DNA of 32,559 bases from positions 1 through 32,559 of IMG/VR virus record IMGVR_UViG_3300039018_000077, one strand, 5' to 3'. The translations under genes and the position numbers were made by a program. Position 1 is the first letter of the stretch. The number at the start of each line of letters is the position of its first letter. The notes beneath the pieces are model-generated. The model was not told where the DNA came from. It saw nothing but the letters and a program-made list of their open reading frames with translations, and searched no databases. Origin of the DNA: a virus. Positions 17,221 through 22,708 of this stretch are shown here, in pieces.

Positions 17221-18193
17221 TGAAACGTGTACGGATATAGAATTCATCCAACTTTGGGAGCAAATGCAATCTGCAACTGAAATAGCCAAACATCTTGGAA
17301 TTCCAAACAGGGCAGTTCATTTGCGTAGAAGGTGGATTGAAGATACCTACAAAGTAACTTTAGTAGCAAAAGACCATCGTGGTGCTAACTATGCCGCTAA
17401 CAAGCCAAAATCCTTCTCTCCTTTAAAACAAATAAACCTTGGCATACTGGACGGAACAGTAATCGTGTTCTCAGATGCCCACTTCATTCCAAGTCAGCGT
17501 ACAACGGCCTTTAAAGGGCTTCTATGGGCTATAGAGCAGTTCAAACCCAAGGCAGTGATATGTAACGGGGATGCTTTCGATGGAGCGTCTATATCTCGCC
17601 ATGATATAACTGACCAACCACAGACTTCTGTCATCCAAGAGCTAAAGGCTTGTCAGGGTGCATTGGGTGAGATAGAAGAAGTCGCTAAAGCAGCGAGGCA
17701 CAATGTAAAGCTCCTGTTTACATGGGGCAATCACGATATTCGGTTTGGCAACAGATTAGCGCAACACGCACCCCAATTTAAGGAAGTTCAGGGCTTTAAG
17801 CTGACAGACCATATCCCAGATTGGGACTTTTGTTGGGCAGTATGGCCTACTGAGAATGTCATCATTAAGCACCGATACAAAGGCGGTGTCCATGCCACAC
17901 ACAACAATACTGTGAACGCTGGTGTGTCGGTGGTTACTGGACATTTACATTCTTTAAAAGTTACACCTTTTTCTGACTATAACGGGGTTCGTTACGGGGT
18001 AGATACAGGGACTTTGGCTGAGACAGATGGGCCACAATTTACTTATGCTGAAATAAATCCTAGCAACCACAGATCAGGATTTGCTGTGCTAAACTTCTTC
18101 AATGGTCAGCTTTTATGGCCTGAACTCGTCCATAAATTTGATGAGGATATGGTTCAGTTCAGAGGCGAAGTAATTGATGTAGGTGCATTTTGA
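17207..18193 (+). CDS. calcineurin-like metallophosphoesterase with an N-terminal helix-turn-helix
   Basis: A 328-residue protein. Residues of about 15-45 form a helix-turn-helix (ATEIAKHLGIPNRAVHLRRR). The rest has the complete metallophosphoesterase set: D90-x-H92 (SDAHF), G121-D122 (NGDAFDG), GNHD at 174-177, H229 and GHLH at 245-248. The enzyme core would bind two metals and cleave phosphoester bonds, possibly in nucleic acid. The DNA-binding-like front end suggests targeting to DNA. AAGGGA lies before the ATG. Confidence 0.88.
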   Translation: MGAHNETCTDIEFIQLWEQMQSATEIAKHLGIPNRAVHLRRRWIEDTYKVTLVAKDHRGANYAANKPKSFSPLKQINLGILDGTVIVFSDAHFIPSQRTTAFKGLLWAIEQFKPKAVICNGDAFDGASISRHDITDQPQTSVIQELKACQGALGEIEEVAKAARHNVKLLFTWGNHDIRFGNRLAQHAPQFKEVQGFKLTDHIPDWDFCWAVWPTENVIIKHRYKGGVHATHNNTVNAGVSVVTGHLHSLKVTPFSDYNGVRYGVDTGTLAETDGPQFTYAEINPSNHRSGFAVLNFFNGQLLWPELVHKFDEDMVQFRGEVIDVGAF

Positions 18194-18333
18194 GTGCCTG
18201 GCTAATCATTCTGACAGGGGCAATCTATGCCTATATTGCTGGTGAGCAGCTTTGGAAAGATAACCCGCAAATGGCTATTGTCTATGCGGGTTATGCGTTT
18301 TCAAATATCGGACTGTACTTATTAGCTAAGTAA
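18190..18333 (+). CDS. 47-residue two-pass membrane protein (TTG start)
   Basis: The TTG at 18190 overlaps the stop of the previous gene as TTGA and opens a frame MSAWLIILTGAIYAYIAG, then a short polar loop and a second hydrophobic segment ending SNIGLYLLAK. Two membrane helices with a short loop are clear. I have seen short phage proteins of this shape. The unusual start codon is needed because no ATG lies early in the frame. It overlaps the convergent MazG-like gene by eight bases. Confidence 0.65.
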   Translation: MSAWLIILTGAIYAYIAGEQLWKDNPQMAIVYAGYAFSNIGLYLLAK

Positions 18334-18634
18334 CTTCCTTTTGGAAGACTCCATTAGGCAATAGTATCCCCTTGCGATTCTTGATCTGATCGTATGCAAC
18401 TTCCATGCAGTCTACCAAATTGAGGTCTTGAAGAGCGCAGTAGTTAATAAGGCAGACCATGACATCACCAACAGAATCAACAATAGCTTCTCGGTCTTTT
18501 TTAATCGTGGCATCGGCTAGTTCTCCTATTTCAGATACCGCTTTGAGTAGCTGAGACTCTGGGTTGCTATTAGGAATAATCTTTCGGGCTTCTGCCCATT
18601 GGATTATGCGAATTTCAATATCAGCGTAACTCAT
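18326..18634 (-). CDS. MazG-like nucleotide pyrophosphohydrolase
   Basis: A 102-residue, all-helical protein. E35-I-G-E38 and D53-S-V-G-D57 form the metal-binding pattern of the MazG/all-alpha NTP pyrophosphohydrolase superfamily. Such enzymes hydrolyse (d)NTPs to the monophosphate and can remove unusual or signalling nucleotides in infected cells. It is the last gene of the minus-strand operon and is coupled to the gene before by an ATGA overlap. Confidence 0.82.
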   Translation of the reverse strand: MSYADIEIRIIQWAEARKIIPNSNPESQLLKAVSEIGELADATIKKDREAIVDSVGDVMVCLINYCALQDLNLVDCMEVAYDQIKNRKGILLPNGVFQKEVT

Positions 18635-18810
18635 CTAACTCTCCTTAATTCCATAACTTTTTCGGGTGGTGGTGGCAGCATCTTCTCGCTTGGGGGACTC
18701 CATCCATGTTTCTTCCAGATTGCCTGAACATCTGATCCAGAAGACCATTTAAAGTCTTTTGTTGGTGTAGATGGATAACTAATCTTGGAATGCGGTGGTT
18801 TTTCTATCAT
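18631..18810 (-). CDS. small hypothetical protein, proline-rich
   Basis: A 59-residue frame (MIEKPPHSKISYPSTPTK, with WSSGSDVQAIWKKHGWSPPS and a PPPP run before the end) that links its neighbours exactly: its ATG overlaps the stop of the winged-helix gene and its TGA overlaps the MazG start, both as ATGA. This tight packing is the main evidence that it is real. The aromatic/basic middle resembles short DNA- or protein-binding segments in phage operons. The function is unknown. Confidence 0.65.
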   Translation of the reverse strand: MIEKPPHSKISYPSTPTKDFKWSSGSDVQAIWKKHGWSPPSEKMLPPPPEKVMELRRVR

Positions 18811-19145
18811 TTAATTACTTTCATAACACGTTGAGAGCGTCCCGTACTGGATTTGCGTCTTTCACCAGTATCTTCAATAAACCCCTTGCGAATTAAAGGC
18901 GCATATCGTGGGCTTATTGTTTGTATGCCATGACTCGGAAAATGTGTCATTACATCATCTGCAATACATCCATTTGGATACTTTGCAATGACCTCATACA
19001 CCATTTGCTCTAACGTGGTTGAATCAATCTTTTCAGCAGCATCTTTGCTTGTGTCTGGGTCTTCTTTTCGTACTAATTTGAAAGGTTCAGTACCAAAGAA
19101 TTTCTCTACTGCACCACCAAACCATGTTTTATCTAATGTCATCAT
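18807..19145 (-). CDS. winged-helix-like DNA-binding protein
   Basis: A 112-residue protein. DPDTSKDAAEKIDSTTLEQM is followed by a helix-turn-helix (GCIADDVMTHFP, ISPRYAPLIRKGFIE) and a basic wing with RRKSSTGRSQRVM. This matches a common small winged-helix family in phage recombination and replication operons. It probably binds DNA; the target is unknown. ATG-ATG at the start leaves two possible first codons; AGGAG lies before them. The structured RNA element at 19161-19216 is directly upstream. Confidence 0.75.
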   Translation of the reverse strand: MMTLDKTWFGGAVEKFFGTEPFKLVRKEDPDTSKDAAEKIDSTTLEQMVYEVIAKYPNGCIADDVMTHFPSHGIQTISPRYAPLIRKGFIEDTGERRKSSTGRSQRVMKVIK

Positions 19146-19160
19146 TAACTCCTATTGGGT

Positions 19161-19216
19161 GAGGGGAAAACTGCTCGTCTGCAAGCTAGGAAAATCCTTT
19201 GCACAGCTCTCCCCTC
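19161..19216 (-). promoter_or_regulatory. 56-nt three-tier hairpin in the recombination operon leader
   Basis: Read as minus-strand RNA, GAGGGGAGAGCUG at the 5' side pairs along all 13 positions with CAGUUUUCCCCUC at the 3' side, using two G-U pairs. Inside lie a 5-bp stem UGCAA/UUGCA and a 4-bp stem AGGA/UCCU with a three-base loop; all unpaired bulges (AGC and GACGAG) are on the 3' side. In plus-sense RNA the two wobble pairs become A-C mismatches, so the structure belongs to the minus transcript. It ends a few bases before the AGGAG site of the winged-helix gene. Confidence 0.7.
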
Positions 19217-19230
19217 GGGTTTATATTAAC

Positions 19231-19467
19231 TCAAAAAGGCAGGTCTTCGTCTTCAAAACTAGCCTTCTTAGGGGCTTGTTTGGGCTGATAGTCTTCTTTG
19301 GGTGATACTGCTAAACCCATGAACTTACCGCTTTTCCCCTCTTTAATCCAAGCAGATAGCCAGTAATCCTGACCATTGACTGTAATATTCCCCTTATATT
19401 GGGGCGCACGTTCGTTTTCTTTTTTGTCATTGACAAACAAAACCCCAGAGTTATCTCTTTTTTCCAT
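19231..19467 (-). CDS. SSB-like single-strand DNA-binding accessory protein
   Basis: A 78-residue beta-rich protein: MEKRDNSGVLFVNDKKE, then YKGNITVNGQDYWLSAWI and GKFMGLAVSPKE, which suggests a small OB-like barrel. The end, FEDEDLPF, copies the acidic, Phe-terminated tail of bacterial SSB that recruits host repair proteins. It starts just before the annealing gene stop, in line with a recombination partner. I cannot tell from sequence alone whether it binds DNA or only borrows the SSB tail. Confidence 0.65.
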   Translation of the reverse strand: MEKRDNSGVLFVNDKKENERAPQYKGNITVNGQDYWLSAWIKEGKSGKFMGLAVSPKEDYQPKQAPKKASFEDEDLPF

Positions 19468-20076
19468 TTACAGCTCCTTAGCCTTTTTTAATGATGTACG
19501 CACTTTGCTTGGCAGAAGTGTCCAGAGGGCAATTTTTTGTTCCCCGTCTAGGTTCTGCTCTTCCAATTTTACCCAAGCTGCCTTGGGATCACCTTGCTCA
19601 CAAATGGCAATCAATTCCATTGCCAATTCTTGCAAGTACTGTAATTCCTCTGGGGGGATATTATCCATTGCACCCTGAGTAGGTGTAATCACTACTGATC
19701 TGCCCTCTTCTGGTAGGTCTTCACCCGCATAGATGTATAGACCCAAGCCATGCAGACTTAAAGCCTTTGTCATGCAACGCATGATTGCAGTGTTTACCGC
19801 AAAAGCATCTGGATTGGGGATGGCCTTGTTTCTGTAGTCCATCACAGGTAGTTGGCAAGTCATTGGTTTGCCAAACATGGTAGCGGTAACGAACACCATT
19901 GCCGTACCATTGATATCCATGAAACACTTGTCGCCAAACATCTCTACCTTATAGGTGGCGGTAGGATCAGCTTTGAGAGCCTCTTGCCATGCCCATGCCC
20001 ATGATAGGTAGGTCAGGTTGTTTTTCTTCTCTGTATGAGAATTGACATCTTTTTTCAGTAACGCTTCTATTGACAT
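19468..20076 (-). CDS. single-strand annealing protein, DUF1071/Sak-like
   Basis: A 202-residue protein. NLTYLSWAWAWQEALK near the start and the block NPDAFAVNTAIMRCMTKALS followed by LGLYIYAGEDLP are hallmarks of the DUF1071 group of phage annealing recombinases. These coat single-stranded DNA and anneal complementary strands during phage recombination and replication. The SSB-like gene follows without a gap, which supports a recombination pair. No partner exonuclease of RecE or lambda Exo type is visible next to it. Confidence 0.85.
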   Translation of the reverse strand: MSIEALLKKDVNSHTEKKNNLTYLSWAWAWQEALKADPTATYKVEMFGDKCFMDINGTAMVFVTATMFGKPMTCQLPVMDYRNKAIPNPDAFAVNTAIMRCMTKALSLHGLGLYIYAGEDLPEEGRSVVITPTQGAMDNIPPEELQYLQELAMELIAICEQGDPKAAWVKLEEQNLDGEQKIALWTLLPSKVRTSLKKAKEL

Positions 20077-20086
20077 ATTAACTCCT

Positions 20087-20383
20087 TTAGGTAATGTCTT
20101 GGTAACCTATCCACTCGTGCTTGGATGGTTCTATTGTTTTCGATTTAGTTGACTTTTTGGGTTTTGGTTTACTTAAATCTTTTACTTGCAACATTGCGTC
20201 AGCCATTAAATATGCTTGTTCAGCAACCAAAGTTGGCGTATTGCCATCTGATATGCTTTTAAATATATGTCCTGATGATACAAACGATGATGCAAAAAAG
20301 TCACGCAAGTCCATTCCTACTCGCACTCTAAGTTTTCCATCTTCCTTGTCTTCAAATGCAAGCGGGAAAGCTGATATATTCAT
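20087..20383 (-). CDS. hypothetical phage protein
   Basis: A 98-residue protein with GMDLRDFFASSFV in the middle, then AEQAYLMADAML and a Lys/Ser-rich tail. The pair of motifs resembles a widespread family of small phage proteins of unknown role that start with a conserved Leu-Arg-Asp-Tyr/Phe-Phe-Ala helix. AGGAG-type ribosome sites occur at both its own start and the start that follows. Confidence 0.55.
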   Translation of the reverse strand: MNISAFPLAFEDKEDGKLRVRVGMDLRDFFASSFVSSGHIFKSISDGNTPTLVAEQAYLMADAMLQVKDLSKPKPKKSTKSKTIEPSKHEWIGYQDIT

Positions 20384-20384
20384 A

Positions 20385-20570
20385 TTAACTCCTGTAAGTA
20401 TCTAACTCTTGTTGAATAATCTCTTTTTGTTGTTCAGGATACAAATCCTTGAACTCGATGAAGTCTGCTTCTTGGCAACAAACTATCTTGTTTCCCTTGA
20501 TTGTCAAACAGTAAGGGCAGTAGTGGATGTCTGAGAAATGTTCAGAATACTGTACAAATACTGATTTCAT
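20385..20570 (-). CDS. small Cys-rich protein, possible zinc binder
   Basis: A 61-residue protein with C18-P-Y-C21 and C31-C32, arranged like a small zinc knuckle, followed by an acidic helix (FKDLYPEQQKEIIQQEL). It starts by ATGA overlap with the gene before. The function is unknown. Confidence 0.55.
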   Translation of the reverse strand: MKSVFVQYSEHFSDIHYCPYCLTIKGNKIVCCQEADFIEFKDLYPEQQKEIIQQELDTYRS

Positions 20571-20767
20571 GTGAGACTCTCAAAAGCCATCTCCCACAGA
20601 ACATCACCAGCCAGATCGGTGAGCTTGTTTAACTCATCTTCTGTCAATCTTGTTCCATCTTCGTAACATCCATCTGAAAAGTAGGCATCAGAGAAGTCTG
20701 GGAAGTCTCTGCTATCCACTCCATCTACTTCTAGGTCAACAACCTTTTTTCCATTAAGAATCGGCAT
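20567..20767 (-). CDS. small acidic hypothetical protein
   Basis: I start it at the ATG at 20767, which has AACAGGAG ahead of it; a frame running 14 codons further upstream lacks a ribosome site. The 66-residue acidic product (VDGVDSRDFPDFSDAYFSDG, then LTEDELNKLTDL) resembles a family of small phage proteins seen at the front of early operons. The function is unknown. It is the first gene of the minus-strand recombination operon. Confidence 0.6.
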   Translation of the reverse strand: MPILNGKKVVDLEVDGVDSRDFPDFSDAYFSDGCYEDGTRLTEDELNKLTDLAGDVLWEMAFESLT

Positions 20768-20890
20768 ATTTACTCCTGTTAAACGTGGGTTACTGTTTGC
20801 CCACACCACTAATGTGCCACATAGATTCCTGAATTTACATAGGGGTTTTCCCTAATTTACGCAACTTTTTTATCATGCTAGGCTACTCGT
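20768..20890. promoter_or_regulatory. divergent control region between the two early operons
   Basis: This 123-base gap separates the minus-strand recombination operon from the plus-strand replication operon, so it should hold promoters for both. On the minus strand, TTGCGT at 20864-20859 is 17 bases ahead of TATGTA, a weak match to a sigma-70 promoter. On the plus strand, TATCAT at 20871 is a possible -10. The inverted repeat TAGGG/CCCTA inside it (20840-20854) is a likely operator. The promoter calls are tentative. Confidence 0.45.
20838..20854 (-). promoter_or_regulatory. copy of the TAGGGwAAAyCCCTATG motif
   Basis: Read on the minus strand this is TAGGGAAAACCCCTATG. Closely related 17-base sites lie at 22482 and 23928, and a shorter form at 28645. 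It sits between the possible -35 and -10 sites of the minus operon. Confidence 0.5.
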
Positions 20891-21070
20891 ATGAAAACTG
20901 AAATACTTGAAAAAAGATGCGCTGAAGCCTTGCATGGGTACGCCCAAACAATGGCAGATGCTTATACAACCGAACCAGAGGATTCCATTGCGGCTGTAAC
21001 AGCTTTGCTTGCTAGGACACTAGAACTTCACCTAAACCGACCAATTAACCTTGAGAACCTTTACAAATGA
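20891..21070 (+). CDS. small helical hypothetical protein
   Basis: A 59-residue frame starting ATG at 20891 (MKTEILEKRCAEALHGYAQ) with an acidic middle and a Leu-rich helix. The stop overlaps the next start as ATGA. It is the first gene of the plus-strand replication operon, and the helical composition suggests a small regulator or adaptor, without further evidence. No strong ribosome site is visible, so the message could have a short leader. Confidence 0.55.
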   Translation: MKTEILEKRCAEALHGYAQTMADAYTTEPEDSIAAVTALLARTLELHLNRPINLENLYK

Positions 21071-21435
21071 CCCAAGAATCCATCATCAAATGTTTGCAAA
21101 ATGGATCGCTTACTTCATACGAAATGGAGAACTTGACAGGCATCCCAAGAACTTCAATTGTTGCTGCTTGCAAGAAGATGTTTCGCAAAAAGCAACTTAC
21201 TGTTGAAAAGATTAAGATAGGTAGGTCTTGGATACAAAAGTACACTTTAGAACCGCACATGATTGAGGCCACAAAAGCCGCCAATGATGCGCCATACAAC
21301 AAGCTAAACCCCTTTGACATACGCAATGCACAGGGTATCTTCTCTAAGGCTGAGTACGCTGTGATGAACTCTCAGGCTAGACGTTTGCTTGGCAGACCAC
21401 AGACAAATGAAATTACCAACAATCAATATATTTGA
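21067..21435 (+). CDS. winged-helix DNA-binding protein
   Basis: A 122-residue protein. Residues of about 14-60 form a helix-turn-helix with a wing (SLTSYEMENLTGIPRTSIVA, then KKMFRKKQLTVEKIKIG). The C-terminal part is polar (ARRLLGRPQ). It could be the regulator that acts on the nearby divergent control region, or a replication accessory protein. It is coupled to the gene before by ATGA. Confidence 0.65.
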   Translation: MTQESIIKCLQNGSLTSYEMENLTGIPRTSIVAACKKMFRKKQLTVEKIKIGRSWIQKYTLEPHMIEATKAANDAPYNKLNPFDIRNAQGIFSKAEYAVMNSQARRLLGRPQTNEITNNQYI

Positions 21436-21458
21436 TACAATGTTTTGAAACACGGCTA

Positions 21459-21480
21459 AATAGGGCTTGATCTCCCTATT
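21459..21480 (+). other. perfect 7-bp hairpin before the replication gene
   Basis: AATAGGG and CCCTATT pair perfectly around an 8-nt loop. GAAAAGAG follows, so it is not an intrinsic terminator. Its outer TAGGG/CCCTA halves match the arms of the 17-base motif elsewhere in the window, so it may be a binding site or a leader hairpin. Confidence 0.5.
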
Positions 21481-21542
21481 GAAAAGAGTTATCCCTTCTC
21501 CTGCCGAGGTTTCTTTATAAGGGTGTTTAAAAAGCGGAAATC

Positions 21543-22385
21543 ATGCACTTTTACAAGTTTCACATCGGTGACTATATGAGTCACACTCGCCACATTTCTT
21601 TGTTGGAAGACTTGGCATATAGAAGACTTTTAGACTTCTATTTTCTCCATGAACAACCTATAAAACACCGAGATGCTGCCCGTCAGATTGGCATGAGAGA
21701 TCACGAAGAGGATGTCTTGACCATCCTAAATGAGTTCTTTTTGTCCACAGAAAATGGGTTTATCAATGTTCGTGCTGACAAAGAAATAGCAGAATTTCGC
21801 AAACATCAGGCTGTTTCTGCTTATGGTGCGTTTATCAGGGACAACCCATCATTGAAGCATTTGGTCAATAAAGAGGACTATATAACTCACTATTTGGCAT
21901 TGTCCATAGATGTTTATATAGGTACATTAAGGGGTGATGATGTACCCATCAAGGGTACGTCAAGGGGTGACGATGCACCATTAACCATTAACCATAACCA
22001 TAACCATATAAATACAAAGGCAACTGTCGTTGCTTTCTGTTTACCAGAATGGATACCAAAAGAAACATGGGATGCGTTTATTCAAATGCGGAAGCGCATT
22101 GGTAAACCTGCAACAGACTACGCCATCAAGCTGATTGTTGCCAAGCTAGAACGATTTAAGAATGCTGGTCAGGATGTAAAGCAAGTTTTAGAGAAATCAA
22201 TTACTTCTAGTTGGCAAGATGTTTTTGAGATAAAGGGAAACCCTGCCGACAACATAAGGCTCACAGTTGCGAGAAGTAATGAGCCTGACCCTGCCTTGTT
22301 GAAGATTGCAGAAGACGCAAAAAAAGCCGCACCCATACCATTTGAGGTATTGGCTAGGATGGCTCAAATAAGGCAAAAAGCATGA
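21543..22385 (+). CDS. replication protein with DUF1376 domain
   Basis: A 280-residue protein. The N-terminal 90 residues (HFYKFHIGDYMSHTRHISLL, LEDLAYRRLLDFYFL) are the DUF1376 domain of phage replication initiators related to YdaU. Then comes a low-complexity linker (around 129-155, with NHNHNHIN), and a C-terminal domain containing LPEWIPKETWDAFIQMRKR, the type found in DnaT/DnaD-like primosomal proteins. It probably starts phage replication by recruiting the host helicase. The linker DNA holds direct and inverted repeats. Confidence 0.82.
   Translation: MHFYKFHIGDYMSHTRHISLLEDLAYRRLLDFYFLHEQPIKHRDAARQIGMRDHEEDVLTILNEFFLSTENGFINVRADKEIAEFRKHQAVSAYGAFIRDNPSLKHLVNKEDYITHYLALSIDVYIGTLRGDDVPIKGTSRGDDAPLTINHNHNHINTKATVVAFCLPEWIPKETWDAFIQMRKRIGKPATDYAIKLIVAKLERFKNAGQDVKQVLEKSITSSWQDVFEIKGNPADNIRLTVARSNEPDPALLKIAEDAKKAAPIPFEVLARMAQIRQKA
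21929..22006 (+). repeat. iteron-like repeat block inside the replication gene, origin candidate
   Basis: AAGGGGTGAyGATGyACC occurs twice (21929 and 21962), with a perfect inverted repeat GTACCC/GGGTAC between (21942-21958). Four tandem units of TTAACCA, TTAACCA, TAACCA, TAACCA follow (21981-22006), and then an AT-rich stretch. This is the layout of a lambda-type origin placed within its initiator gene. The codons encode the low-complexity linker, where constraint on the protein is low. Confidence 0.45.
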
Positions 22386-22489
22386 GCCACTACCAAGCAA
22401 TGCAGTTATTGGACAAGGTGCGTGAAGGCGTACCATTTCCGATACACCTGATAAACAAAGCCTTAGAGCTTACTGGTGACCTAGAGTAA
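22382..22489 (+). CDS. 35-residue protein
   Basis: The ATG overlaps the replication gene stop (ATGA), and the frame encodes MSHYQAMQLLDKVREG, then VPFPIHLINKALELTGDLE. It is short, but I recall closely similar tiny proteins behind phage replication genes, and the tight junction supports translation. The function is unknown. Its stop codon lies inside a copy of the 17-base motif. Confidence 0.6.
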   Translation: MSHYQAMQLLDKVREGVPFPIHLINKALELTGDLE

Positions 22490-22498
22490 ACCCCTATG
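22482..22498 (+). promoter_or_regulatory. copy of the TAGGGwAAAyCCCTATG motif
   Basis: TAGAGTAAACCCCTATG spans the stop codon of the 35-residue gene and the ATG of the next gene. Confidence 0.45.
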
Positions 22499-22708
22499 GC
22501 GTATTCGAGAAAGAACATATCCAATGCAGGAGACAGAGTTATTTTGGAGAAAGCCGAGGCAAGGGAGATATTCCGAACTTGGCAATCCTTGAAAGACAAT
22601 GATTTTGTTCGTGCCAGGCTTGAGCGTTGCGAGAGAATCTATGGTTCAGGAGCGAGAGATCGGGTCAGGTTTTATATGCGTCAAATGAAAGAAGGACAAA
22701 TTGAATGA
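22496..22708 (+). CDS. small basic hypothetical protein
   Basis: A 70-residue protein (SNAGDRVILEKAEAREI, then RARLERCERIYGSGARDR and an Arg/Met-rich end). The Ser-Asn-Ala-Gly-Asp-Arg start and the basic CERIYG segment are shared with small phage proteins of unknown role. The ATG is the last part of the 17-base motif and lacks a normal ribosome site, which is unusual for this genome. Its stop overlaps an ATG at 22705. Confidence 0.6.
   Translation: MAYSRKNISNAGDRVILEKAEAREIFRTWQSLKDNDFVRARLERCERIYGSGARDRVRFYMRQMKEGQIE

Noticed and set aside
21981-22006. Short tandem repeats that could suggest a CRISPR array
   Set aside because: The units are 6-7 bases with no spacers and lie inside a coding region.
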